Positions 43,339 to 52,643 of a DNA stretch of 64,000 nucleotides are shown here, one piece after another. Made by a program: the position numbers and the translations under genes. This DNA comes from Chromatiaceae bacterium. GTDB taxonomy: Bacteria > Pseudomonadota > Gammaproteobacteria > Chromatiales > Chromatiaceae. The stretch lies in NCBI GenBank assembly GCA_016714645.1, contig JADKCI010000002.1, forward strand, positions 682,001-746,000, read 5' to 3'. The notes below the pieces were generated by a model, which did no database searches, was not told the DNA's origin, and was given only the letters and a program-made list of their open reading frames with translations. Within the stretch, counting starts at the first letter, position 1. Each line of letters starts with the position of its first letter.

Positions 43339-45494
43339 ATGAGCGCCAGCTTTCAGCAACTCGCCAACTTCATCTGGTCCGTCGCCGACCTGCTGCGCGG
43401 TCCCTATCGCCCACCCCAATACGAGCGCGTCATGCTGCCGCTGACGGTGCTGCGCCGCTTCGACGCCGTATTGGCGCCCAGCAAGGACGCCGTGCTCAAG
43501 CGCCATGCCGAACTGAGCAGCAAGGGCATCGCCAATATTGACGCCATTCTCAACAACCGGGCCCTGGATGAGGACGGTACCCCTTTGGGCTTCCACAACC
43601 ACAGCCGGCTCGACTTCCACAAGCTCAAGGGCGACCCGGACAATATCGGCCGCCACCTGGCGGACTACATCAACGGCTTCTCCGAAAACATCCGCAGAAT
43701 CTTCGAGCGCTTCGAGTTCGACAAGGAGATCGAGAAGCTCGAAGAGTCCAACCGCCTCTACCAGGTGGTCGCCCAGTTCGCCGAGATGGACCTGCATCCG
43801 CGCAAGGTGGACAACATCACCATGGGGCTGGTGTTCGAGGACCTGATCCGCCGCTTCAACGAAGCCGCCAATGAAACCGCCGGTGATCACTTCACCCCGC
43901 GGGAAGTCATCCAGCTCATGGTCAACCTGCTGCTGGAGCCCGATACCCAGGTGCTCACCCAGGCAGGCATCATCGTCACCATCTGTGACCCGGCCTGCGG
44001 CACCGGCGGCATGTTGGCCGAGGCGCAAAACTGGATCCGCGCCCACAACGATCAAGCCACCGTCAAGGTCTTCGGCCAGGACTACAACCCGCGCTCTTAC
44101 GCCGTGGCCGCCTCCGACCTGCTGATCAAGGGCCACAAGGACGGCCAAGTCGTGCTGGGCAACACCCTCACCGACGACCCCTTCCCCGACCAGCGTTTCG
44201 ACTATCTGCTGGCCAACCCGCCCTTCGGCGTGGATTGGAAGGCCGAAAGGAAGATCATCGACCGCTGGCCCAACTTCCGTGGCTACAACGGCAAGTTGCC
44301 GCGCATCAACGACGGCGCCCTGCTGTTCCTGCTCTACATGATGAGCAAGTTCCAGGACTACAAAGCCGGCGACCGCGACAAGCCCGGCTCGCGCACCGCC
44401 ATCGTCTTCAACGGCTCGCCCCTCTTCACCGGTGGGGCCGGCAGCGGCGAGAGCGAGATCCGCCGCTGGATCATCGAGCGCGACCGGCTCGAGGCCATCG
44501 TCGCCCTGCCCGAGCAGATGTTCTACAACACCGGCATCGGCACCTTCATCTGGGTGGTCACCAACCGCAAGGCCGACCACCGTAAGGGCAAGATCCAGCT
44601 CATCGATGCCCGCGAGCGCTGGACACCCATGAAGCGCAGCCTCGGCGACAAGCGCCGCTACCTGGATCAGGCCGCCCTCGATGCCGTCACCCGCGAGCAT
44701 GGCGCGCTGGAGGACAGCAAGACCAGCCGGGTCTTCGACAACGCCGACTTCGGCTACCGCCGCATCGCCGTCCACCGCCCGCTGCGCCTGCGCTTCGAGA
44801 TCACCATTGATGCCCGGGAGCGCTTCCTTAACACCCTCCCCGAACTGTTCGACGCCCTGCAAGCGGTCGAGGATGCCTTGGGGGCCGAACCCTACCTGGA
44901 CTGGAACCACGCCTGGGAAGCCGTGCAGCAGGTCTTCAAGACCCTGCCCGCCGACGTGGAAGGCTGGGCCAAGGGCGCCAAAGGCACGGTGCAGAAGAAG
45001 ATCTTCCGCGACTGCTTCGCCACCGTGGACCTGCAAGCCGCGCCCGTGATCGCCAGGCACCACAAGATGGAGCCCCTGGACCGCGCTGCGTTGTTTCCCG
45101 GCCAGGCCCTGCCCCCTGGCCTCACCCCGGACGACCTGCGCGCCCTGCTCGGCCTCTACCGACTCCCCTCGCCCACCGGGAGAGGGCCGGGGGTGAGGGC
45201 CGCTACGTCGAGTACGAACCCGACCCCGCCCTGAAGGACGCGGAGTACATTCCCCTCAAGGAGGACCTGGTCAGTTACTTTCTGCGCGAGGTGCGCCCCC
45301 ATGTGGCAGACGTCTGGATCGACCGCGAGACCCTGGACGAGCAGGACGGCGGCATCGGCAAGGTCGGCTACGAGATCAACTTCAACCGAGTGTTCTTCCA
45401 GTACCAGCCCCCGCGTCCACTGAAAGAGATCGATGCGGAGCTGGCCGACGTGGAGCAGCGGATTCTGGAGTTGTTGCGGGAGGTAACGGAGTGA
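43339..45494 (+). pseudogene. hsdM: Type I restriction-modification methyltransferase HsdM, frame broken near the end by a repeat
   Basis: About 718 residues if read through. The N-terminal helical domain and the methyltransferase core are intact: CDPACGTGGMLAEAQ (SAM site) and LLANPPFGVDW (NPPF, N6-adenine methylation). At about 45160-45198 a GC-rich repeat sits in the gene, after which the natural sequence (RYVEYEPDPALKDAEYIPL to LLREVTE) continues in another frame, while the original frame stops at 45232-45234. One extra G in the G5 run at 45189-45193 would join the frames and make the repeat an in-frame insertion. The end overlaps hsdS by GTGA, which supports 45494 as the real stop. Confidence 0.85.
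45160..45198. repeat. GC-rich repeat-like insertion in hsdM
   Basis: About 39 bp not accounted for by the HsdM family, between LLGLY and RYVEYE. It contains an imperfect hairpin CCCTC-g-CCC/GGG-a-GAGGG (45166-45186) followed by CCGGGGGTGAGGG. Short elements with this look are dispersed between genes in many GC-rich proteobacteria; here it sits inside a gene. Confidence 0.5.
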
Positions 45495-46738
45495 CGCCCG
45501 CAACTCTATTCCCTTCGCGCCGCTTGAAGTACGCGGCGACGATCAACGACGAGGCGCTCTCAGAATCAACGGATTCTGATTTTGAGTTGGCTTACATCGA
45601 TATTGGCAATGTTGATTCTCAGGGGCGAGTCCACGACATCGTCAACTATCGCTTCGGGGATGCGCCCAGCCGTGCCCGCCGCATTGTGCGCGATGGTGAC
45701 GTAATCATCTCGACCGTACGAACCTACCTGCAAGCCATCGCGCCAGTCGAGAATCCGCCAGAGAATCTGATTGTCTCGACGGGATTTGCAGTCGTCAGAC
45801 CCTTGGGCGTACTCGATCATAGATTTTGCAAATATGCCCTTCGTGCAAGCCCTTTCCTTTGGGAGGTCGAAAGCCGATCAACCGGCGTCAGCTATCCGGC
45901 AGTCAATGCTTCGGACTTGGGCGATATCAAGGTTAGCTTGCCCGAACTGAGGGCTCAGCGCCTCATCGCCAACTACCTCGACCGCGAAACCGCCCGCATC
46001 GACGGTCTGATTGCCGAGAAGGAACGCATGCTGGCGCTGCTGGAAGAAAAGCGCGCCGCCCTCATCAGCCGCGTCGTCACCCGCGGCCTCGACCCCAACG
46101 CCCTGCTCAAACCCTCCGGCCAGGAATGGCTGGGCGAGATCCCGGCGCATTGGGAAATCAGAAGGTGCGCAACGCTGTTTGCAGAGATTGACGAGCGCAA
46201 CCATCCCGATTTGCCCCTCTTGAATGTGTCTCTCAATACGGGTGTAACGCTGCGGGTATTCTCCGACGAGCGAATTGAATCTGTTGCGGCGGACTTCTCA
46301 ACATACAAGGTTGCAAGACAAGGAGATCTTGTTTTCAACAAGATGAGGTTTTGGCAGGGCGCGGGAGGCATTGCGCCCGAGGATGGGCTAACCAGCCCAG
46401 ACTACACGGTAGCCCGCTTCGGCGGTGCCTTGTATCCGGAGTATGTTGAACTTCTGATGAGGCTTCCTCTGTTCAGCAACGAAGTTCGCCGATATTCTTA
46501 CGGAATGGTAGATGACCGCCTAAGGCTCTATTGGGACGCGTTCAAGAATTTGCGCATTCCTGTCCCGCCGGTTGCCGAGCAAAAACGGATCGCCATCGCC
46601 GCGATAAATGAGGCACGAGAGATAGCGGAGTTAGGTTGCGCACTGGCACGCTCTATTGCGCTGGCCAAAGAACGCCGCGCCGCCCTGATCACCGCCGCCG
46701 TCACCGGCCAGATCCCGCTGGAGGAGATGCGCGGATGA
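45491..46738 (+). CDS. hsdS: Type I restriction specificity subunit HsdS
   Basis: A 415-residue specificity subunit with two target-recognition domains. Each is followed by a conserved helical repeat: LPELRAQRLIANYLDRETARIDGLIAEKERML with LEEKRAALISRVVTRGLD in the middle, and PPVAEQKRIAIAA with AKERRAALITAAVTGQIPL at the end. It decides which DNA sequence HsdM and HsdR act on. The GTG start overlaps hsdM by four bases, and its stop overlaps the ImmA/IrrE gene. Local base use is less GC-rich across both recognition domains than in the conserved repeats, which is usual for exchanged domains. Confidence 0.93.
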   Translation: MTPATLFPSRRLKYAATINDEALSESTDSDFELAYIDIGNVDSQGRVHDIVNYRFGDAPSRARRIVRDGDVIISTVRTYLQAIAPVENPPENLIVSTGFAVVRPLGVLDHRFCKYALRASPFLWEVESRSTGVSYPAVNASDLGDIKVSLPELRAQRLIANYLDRETARIDGLIAEKERMLALLEEKRAALISRVVTRGLDPNALLKPSGQEWLGEIPAHWEIRRCATLFAEIDERNHPDLPLLNVSLNTGVTLRVFSDERIESVAADFSTYKVARQGDLVFNKMRFWQGAGGIAPEDGLTSPDYTVARFGGALYPEYVELLMRLPLFSNEVRRYSYGMVDDRLRLYWDAFKNLRIPVPPVAEQKRIAIAAINEAREIAELGCALARSIALAKERRAALITAAVTGQIPLEEMRG

Positions 46739-47885
46739 GTACCACCGTGCCCGCGTCCATTCCGGTGCTGCGCTGGGCTGTCGAACGGGCACGGCTGGGC
46801 GACGCGGCCATCGCCAAGCGCTTTCGCAAGTGGCCTCAGTGGCTAAGCGGAGAGGCGCGGCCCACGCTAAAGCAACTGGAGGACCTTGCCAGGGTCACTC
46901 ATACGCCGTTCGGCTTCTTCTTCCTGCCCGAGCCACCGCGCTTGGATCTGCCGGTGCCGGACTTCCGCACCCTGCGCGATGCCCCCTGCGCGAGCCGAGC
47001 AATGACCTGCTCGATACCCTGTATCTATGCCAACGGCGGCAGGACTGGTTCCGCGAGTATGCGCAGATTCATGGGCTTGCGCCCGTGGTCTTCGTCGGCC
47101 GGGCTCGCATCGGGGATGCGCCCGAGGCGGTGGCCGCAGACTTGCGCGGCGCTCTCGGCCTGTCGGTCGCCGAGCGCCAGGCCTTGCCGACCTGGACCGA
47201 GGCCCTGCGGCAACTGATCGCGCACTCCGAGGATGCGGGCGTCCTGGTGATGGCCAGTTCCATTGTCGGCGCCAACAGCCATCGCAAGCTGGATGTCGGC
47301 GAGTTTCGCGGCTTCGCCCTGGCCGATGACCTGGCGCCGGTGCTGTTCCTGAACGCCGCCGACAGCAAGGCGGCGCAGATGTTCAGCCTGGCGCACGAAC
47401 TGGCGCATTTGGCCTTGGGGCAAAGCGGGGTCTCGGATGCGGAGGCAGGGCGCGTGCCCGAGCACGCCATCGAGCGCTGGTGCAACTCGGTGGCGGCGGA
47501 ATTGCTGATGCCGCTGGCGGCAATGCGCGAGCTCGTGCAGCCGGATGCACCTGTCGAGCAGGAGATCCAGCGCTTGGCCCGTCTGTTCAAGGTCAGCAGC
47601 CTGGTGGCGCTGCGGCGCCTTTTCGACGCGGGAGTCATCAACGAGGCCAGGCTTTGGTATCACTACCGCCAGGAAGTCGAACGGCTGCGGGCGCTTGATC
47701 GTTCCAGGGGCGGCGGTGACTTTTACCGCACCCTGGGCGCGCGGACCGGCAAGCGCTTTGCGCGTGCGCTGGTGGGCAGCACGCTGGAGGGCCAGACCCT
47801 GTTTCAGGATGCCTTCCGCCTGCTGGGCGTCCGTAAGTCGGCCACCTTCTATCAAGCAGCGCGTGAGCTGGGTGTCATGCCATGA
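46735..47885 (+). pseudogene. XRE-ImmA/IrrE metallopeptidase-type regulator, single frameshift
   Basis: Two frames form one 383-residue protein. The first 80 residues are a helix-turn-helix-like unit (RFRKWPQWLSGEARPTLKQLEDLARV, then PFGFFFLPEPPRLDLPVPDFRTL). The second frame continues with REPSNDLLDTLYLCQRRQDWFREY and the ImmA/IrrE zinc peptidase motif SLAHELAHLALG with a downstream Glu-containing helix. One more C in the C5 run at 46982-46986 restores the frame. Such proteins are usually antitoxins or regulators next to a DUF4411 protein, as here. ATG 46735 overlaps hsdS by four bases. Confidence 0.85.
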
Positions 47886-48376
47886 GCTACCTGCTCGATA
47901 CGAACGTGTTCATTCAGGCCAAGAACCTGCAGTACGGTCTGGATTTCTGCCCCGCCTTCTGGGAGTGGCTGCTCGAAGGCCATGCCGCCGGCAATGTGGC
48001 CAGCATCGACAAAGTGGGCGACGAAATCGCCGCGGGCAGCGATGATCTCACCGATTGGGTTCGCGATCACGGTCATGGAATGTTCCTGAAAAACGATGCG
48101 CAGGTCGCCGCGCAGTTCGGCGCGGTCAGCGCCTGGATCACCGGGCAGCACTACGACCCCGCTGCCATTAACAGCTTCTTGCAGGTGGCCGACTATTACC
48201 TCATCGCCCATGCGTTGGCCCACGGCCAAACCGTGGTTACCCACGAGGTCCCCGCGAGCTCGACCAGACGCATCAAGATCCCCAACGTCTGCATCGGCCT
48301 GAATGTGGGTTTCATGACGCCCTATGAGATGTTGCGGAGGGAGCGCGCCAGGTTTGTTCTGGGGCGGGCCGCATGA
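47882..48376 (+). CDS. DUF4411 (PIN-like) protein, probable toxin of an ImmA/IrrE pair
   Basis: A 164-residue protein. It begins MSYLLDTNVFIQAKN, with the first Asp of a PIN-like fold, then has ASIDKVGDEIAAG (acidic) and ADYYLIAHALAHGQTVVTHE (acidic Asp and Glu). DUF4411 proteins regularly follow ImmA/IrrE proteins and are thought to be nuclease toxins held in check by the partner. ATGA overlap with the preceding gene. Location inside a type I restriction locus matches many defence islands. Confidence 0.8.
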   Translation: MSYLLDTNVFIQAKNLQYGLDFCPAFWEWLLEGHAAGNVASIDKVGDEIAAGSDDLTDWVRDHGHGMFLKNDAQVAAQFGAVSAWITGQHYDPAAINSFLQVADYYLIAHALAHGQTVVTHEVPASSTRRIKIPNVCIGLNVGFMTPYEMLRRERARFVLGRAA

Positions 48377-48645
48377 ACGGGACCTCAGAGGGCAGCTTTG
48401 GGCCTGGAAGGCGCAGCAGTGCCCTGGGTAGCAGCTCTGAGGGCAACCTCGCCCCTATGTCCGTATTGGAGCGCGCGCTGTGTGCTTAGTCGGCGGATGT
48501 AACTCGCCTGCCTCTAGGCCGATGGCCAGGGGAGCGTTGCTGCGCGACGGCCTGGCCGAGCGCGCTTGGCCTACCGGGACCACGGCCTGGTTAAACAAAA
48601 CGGCGTTTCCTTAACTAAGGGCGCCGACAAGTAAAGGATGCCGCC

Positions 48646-48984
48646 ATGAAGACAACCAGCGAGGCCGCTTTTGAGACCGCCATCGAGACGGTCCTGTAGG
48701 GCGCCGGCTGCACCCAGCTCGCAGGCAAGGGCTTCGACCGCGAACGGGCGGTTTTCCCGGACGAGGCCCTGGCCATGATCCAGGCGACCCAGGCCAAGGT
48801 CTGGGACAAGCTGGAGGCCCTGTGCAAGTGGCCGGATACCCGCGGCAACCTGGACACCCTGCGCCACGGCTTCAAGGGCTTCGGCAAGACGATGCGGTCT
48901 TCGGGTGCTCTCCATAACCGCTCCGCCGCGGTGGTCACCGCTGCCGTCATCGGCCGAATCCCACTGAAGGAAGCGTCCGCATGA
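48646..48984 (+). pseudogene. Chimeric remnant: hsdR 5' end fused to an hsdS 3' end
   Basis: The start, including the upstream ribosome-binding site, is nearly identical to that of hsdR at 49587 (MKTTSEAAFETAIE). It then hits a TAG at 48697. The same frame continues with recognisable hsdR text (KGFDRERAVFPDEALAMI, TQAKVWDKLEAL, LDTLRHGF), with an internal deletion. It finally switches to VVTAAVIGRIPLKEASA, which matches the last residues of HsdS (ITAAVTGQIPLEEMRG). The remnant shows that a related system was rearranged here. Confidence 0.8.
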
Positions 48985-49381
48985 CCCCCACCTGCTGGAT
49001 CATCGCCGGGCCCAATGGCGCGGGGAAGACGACCTTCGCACTGGAATACCTGCCCAGGGCGGGCTGCTCCCACTTCATCAACGCCGACCTGATCGCCGCC
49101 GGGCTCGCGCCGCTCGCCCCGGAGCGGGAGTTGCTGGCCGCCAGCCGTATTTTCTTGCGGGAACTGGAATTCCGGGTCTCGGCCCGAGAGAACTTCGCGT
49201 TCGAAACCACCCTGGCGGGGCGCACCTATCTGCGGCTGGATTTGTTCATCGGGTCGATCGCTGCACCTGTTTTATGAACGATGGGGAAAGCCCGGTGCTG
49301 GTCTTCGAGCAATGTGGAGAAGACCGGAGTGTCGTGCATGGGGATTATTATCAGCGGTTGATTGACGAGGCCCAACGATGA
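48981..49381 (+). pseudogene. Zeta-toxin-like P-loop kinase, internally deleted and frameshifted
   Basis: The first 80 residues (CWIIAGPNGAGKTTFALEYLP, FINADLIAAGLAPL, ARENFAFETTLAGRTYLR) are a normal zeta-toxin-family start with an intact Walker A. The middle of the protein is missing. From about 49274 another frame carries a typical C-terminus (SPVLVFEQCGEDRSVVHGDYYQRLIDEAQR). The family is about 190-200 residues, so about 60 residues are lost. It is unlikely to be active. It starts inside the hsdR/hsdS remnant and ends inside the next gene (ATGA). Confidence 0.75.
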
Positions 49382-49575
49382 ACACCACCCGCACAAATAC
49401 GCCTTCCCAGGAGGGGCGGCAATTGCTTGAGACACTACGTCAATCCGTCGCCAAGGCCCTGGAGAAGAAGCGGCGTCTGGGGCAGTACGCTGTCACCTGG
49501 CAGAACGGCAAGCCGGTTGTGACGGGCGAAGACGCACCGCGCACGAACGAGAATGCCCCCCACGCCGACAAGTAA
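49378..49575 (+). CDS. Small partner of the zeta-like gene
   Basis: A 65-residue basic protein (LLETLRQSVAKALEKKRRLGQYAVTWQNGKPVVTGEDAP). The pattern with a LGQYAVxWQxGKP core accompanies zeta-like P-loop genes in several proteobacteria. It overlaps the zeta remnant by four bases. It may be the antitoxin or a regulatory partner and could now be an orphan. It ends 11 bases before hsdR. Confidence 0.6.
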   Translation: MNTTRTNTPSQEGRQLLETLRQSVAKALEKKRRLGQYAVTWQNGKPVVTGEDAPRTNENAPHADK

Positions 49576-49586
49576 AGGATGCTGCG

Positions 49587-52500
49587 ATGAAGACAACCAG
49601 CGAGGCCGCGTTTGAGACCGCCATCGAGGCGGTCCTGCTGGCCGCCGGCTACAACCGGCTCGACGGCAAGGGTTTCGACCGCGAACGGGCGATCTTCCCG
49701 GACGAGGCGCTGGCGTTTATCCAGGCGACCCAGGCCAAGGTCTGGGGGAAGCTGGAGGCCCTGCACGGTGGGCAGACCGGGGAGCGGGTGCTGGAGGCCC
49801 TATGCAAGTGGCTGGACACCCACGGCACCCTGGACACCCTGCGCCACGGGTTTAAGTGCTTCGGAAGGACGCTGCGCATTGCCTTCTTCCGCCCGGCCCA
49901 CGGCCTGAACCCGGATCTGGAGGCGCGCTACCAGGCCAATCGCCTGGGGCTTACCCGTCAATTGCATTTCAGCCCGCGCTCGGAACAGTCGCTGGACGTG
50001 GCGCTGTCGGTCAACGGCATCCCGGTGTTATCCCTCGAACTCAAGAACCCGCTCAGCGGGCAGACCGTCGCCGATGCCATCCGCCAGTACCGGCACGACC
50101 GGGATCCACGCGAGCCGATCTTCGCCTTCACCCAGCGCACCCTGGTGCACTTCGCGGTCGATACCGAAGAGGCGCACATGACCACGCGCCTGGCCGGGTC
50201 GGCGACCACCTTCCTCCCCTTCAACCGGGGCCTGGACGGCGCCGCCGGCAATCCGCCGGACCCTGAAGGACGGAACTACAAGACGGCCTACCTGTGGGAA
50301 GAGGTGCTGCAACGCGACAGCCTGCTCGACCTGCTTGCCCGGTTTCTCCATGTCTCCGTGGAGGAGAAGGTCACCGACGACGGCAAGAAGGTGCGCAAGG
50401 AGGGCCTGATCTTTCCGCGCTATCACCAATTGCAGGCGGTACGCCAAATGGTGTTGGCCGCTGCCACCGAAGGGGTGGGCCACAACTATCTGGTCGAGCA
50501 CTCGGCCGGCAGCGGCAAGAGCAATACCATCGCCTGGCTGGCGCATCGGCTCTCCAGCCTGCACAACGCGCGGAGTGAGCGCCTGTTTGATAGCGTGGTG
50601 GTCATCACTGACCGGGTGGTGCTGGACCGCCAGTTGCAGAACACCATCTACCAGTTTGATCACCGCCAGGGCGTGGTACAGAAGATCGACGAGGATTCGC
50701 GCCAACTGGCCGAGGCCCTGGAAGCGGGCGTGCCGATCATTATCACCACGCTGCAGAAGTTTCCATTCGTTTCCAGTCAGTTGGCGAAGCTGAGCGAGGA
50801 GCGCGGAGCGGGTGGCAAGAGCCATCTGCCGACGCGCAGGTATGCGGTGATCATCGATGAGGCCCATAGCTCCCAATCGGGCGAGACGGCGACGGAACTC
50901 AAGGGCGTCCTGGGCGGCGCCGAGTTGCGCCGTAAGGCCCAGGAGATGGCCGAAGAGGAGGGCGAGCTAGAACTCGAACCTCTGTTCCGCTCCATGGCCA
51001 AGCGTGGCCGGCAGCCCAACATCAGCTTCTTCGCCTTCACCGCCACGCCCAAGCACAAGACGCTGGCCATCTTCGGCCGCAATGGCGAACCTTTCCACCG
51101 CTACACCATGCGCCAGGCCATCGAGGAAGGCTTCATCGAGGATGTGCTGAAGAACTACATCACTTACAAGACCTACTACAAGCTGCTCAAGAAGGCCGAG
51201 GACGACCCCAACGTCGAGCGCAGGAAGGCGGCCAAGGCACTGGCCCGCTTCATGCGCCTGCATCCGCACAACATCGGCCAGAAGACCGAGGTGATGGTCG
51301 AGCATTTCCAGCACTTCACCCGCCACAAGATCGGCGGCCATGCCAAGGCGATGGTGGTCACCGGCTCGCGGCTGGAAGCGGTGCCCTACAAGCAAGAGTT
51401 TGACCGCGCCATTCAGGAGAAGGGTTACCCGATCAAGGCCCTGGTGGCCTTCTCCGGCACGGTCGAAGACGACAGGGTCCCGGAGAAGACCTATAGGGAA
51501 GTGGAGATGAACGGCGGAGTCAAGGAAAAGGAACTGCCCGACACCTTCGCCAAGCCGGAATTCCGCGTTCTGCTGGTGGCCGAGAAGTACCAGACCGGCT
51601 TCGACCAACCCCTGCTGCATACCCTGTATCTGGACAAGCGCCTGGCGGGGATTCAGGCGGTGCAGACCCTGTCGCGCCTGAACCGTACCCACCCGCTGAA
51701 GGACGACACCTTCGTCCTCGATTTCGTGAATGACCCGGCCGAGATTCAGGAGGCCTTCCGTCAATATTATGAAGGCTCGGTCATGGGGGAGCAGGTCGAT
51801 CCGGATAGGCTCTATCAGGTCAAGGCTGAGCTGGATGCCTCGGGCATTTATCTCGATGGGGAGGTGACCGATTTTGCGCGGGTGTTCTTCGCCCCGAAGC
51901 GGCGACAGAGCCCCGGTGACCACAAGGTGATGAACGCCCTACTCGATCAGGCGGTCGCACGTTTTACTCACCTCCAAGAAGCCCAAGAGGAAGAGGCTGA
52001 ACTGTGGCGTGGCAAGCTACAGGCCTTCCGCAACCTCTATGGCTTCCTGAGCCAGGTCATCCCCTACCAGGATAGCGATCTGGAAAAGCTCTTCACCTAC
52101 CTGCGTCATCTGGCACTGAAGCTGCCGAGGCGGAAAAGCGGCCCGGGCTATCAGTTTGATGAGGAGGTCGAGCTCGACTACTACCGGTTGCAGAAGATCA
52201 GCGAAGGCTCCATCAGCCTGAACGAAGGTATTGCCAAGCCGTTGGACGGGCCGCGCGAGGTGGGCTCAGGGATGGTGCGCGAGGAGCGGGTATTGCTGTC
52301 ACGCCTGATCGACATCATTAACGAGCGTTTCGGCGAGGAACTGAACGAGGCGGACCAGCTGTTCTTCGATCAGATTGCGGAGGCGGCCAGCCAGAACGAG
52401 TCGCTGCGAAAGGCAGCGGAGGTCAACTCCCTGGACAAGTTCCAACTGGTGTTCCGGCAGGTGCTGGAGTCGCTGTTCATCGAGCGGATGGAGCTGAACG

Positions 52501-52643
52501 AAGAGTTGTTCACCGATTACATGGGTAAGCCGGAGATGCAGGAACTGGTTTCCAAGTGGCTTGGCAGCCAAGTCTACGGGCGCTTGTCGTCGGGAAGCTC
52601 TAAGTTGGGCGAGGGGGGTAGTCTGACCTTTACACATACTTGA
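49587..52643 (+). CDS. hsdR: Type I restriction endonuclease subunit HsdR, 3' end altered by an IS
   Basis: A 1018-residue translocase-nuclease. The N-terminal nuclease core shows LDVALSVNG and LSLELKNPLSGQ (Asp and Glu-x-Lys). The motor has Walker A HSAGSGKSNTIAWL, DEAH (IIDEAHSSQSG), FTATP and a motif VI-like region (TLSRLNRTHP). It cuts unmodified DNA far from the recognition site. The last six codons (LTFTHT and stop) lie within the IS at 52623, so the original C-terminus is lost. Only a few residues can be missing, because the end QVYGRL is close to the family's usual end. Confidence 0.93.
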   Translation: MKTTSEAAFETAIEAVLLAAGYNRLDGKGFDRERAIFPDEALAFIQATQAKVWGKLEALHGGQTGERVLEALCKWLDTHGTLDTLRHGFKCFGRTLRIAFFRPAHGLNPDLEARYQANRLGLTRQLHFSPRSEQSLDVALSVNGIPVLSLELKNPLSGQTVADAIRQYRHDRDPREPIFAFTQRTLVHFAVDTEEAHMTTRLAGSATTFLPFNRGLDGAAGNPPDPEGRNYKTAYLWEEVLQRDSLLDLLARFLHVSVEEKVTDDGKKVRKEGLIFPRYHQLQAVRQMVLAAATEGVGHNYLVEHSAGSGKSNTIAWLAHRLSSLHNARSERLFDSVVVITDRVVLDRQLQNTIYQFDHRQGVVQKIDEDSRQLAEALEAGVPIIITTLQKFPFVSSQLAKLSEERGAGGKSHLPTRRYAVIIDEAHSSQSGETATELKGVLGGAELRRKAQEMAEEEGELELEPLFRSMAKRGRQPNISFFAFTATPKHKTLAIFGRNGEPFHRYTMRQAIEEGFIEDVLKNYITYKTYYKLLKKAEDDPNVERRKAAKALARFMRLHPHNIGQKTEVMVEHFQHFTRHKIGGHAKAMVVTGSRLEAVPYKQEFDRAIQEKGYPIKALVAFSGTVEDDRVPEKTYREVEMNGGVKEKELPDTFAKPEFRVLLVAEKYQTGFDQPLLHTLYLDKRLAGIQAVQTLSRLNRTHPLKDDTFVLDFVNDPAEIQEAFRQYYEGSVMGEQVDPDRLYQVKAELDASGIYLDGEVTDFARVFFAPKRRQSPGDHKVMNALLDQAVARFTHLQEAQEEEAELWRGKLQAFRNLYGFLSQVIPYQDSDLEKLFTYLRHLALKLPRRKSGPGYQFDEEVELDYYRLQKISEGSISLNEGIAKPLDGPREVGSGMVREERVLLSRLIDIINERFGEELNEADQLFFDQIAEAASQNESLRKAAEVNSLDKFQLVFRQVLESLFIERMELNEELFTDYMGKPEMQELVSKWLGSQVYGRLSSGSSKLGEGGSLTFTHT
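52614..52622. repeat. Left copy of 9-bp target-site duplication
   Basis: GGGGGTAGT, repeated at 54971-54979 directly flanking both inverted repeats of the IS. Confidence 0.85.

Noticed and set aside
43315..45063. A 582-codon open frame on the minus strand opposite hsdM
   Set aside because: HsdM on the plus strand has clear methyltransferase motifs; the opposite frame is a Val/Gly-rich shadow.
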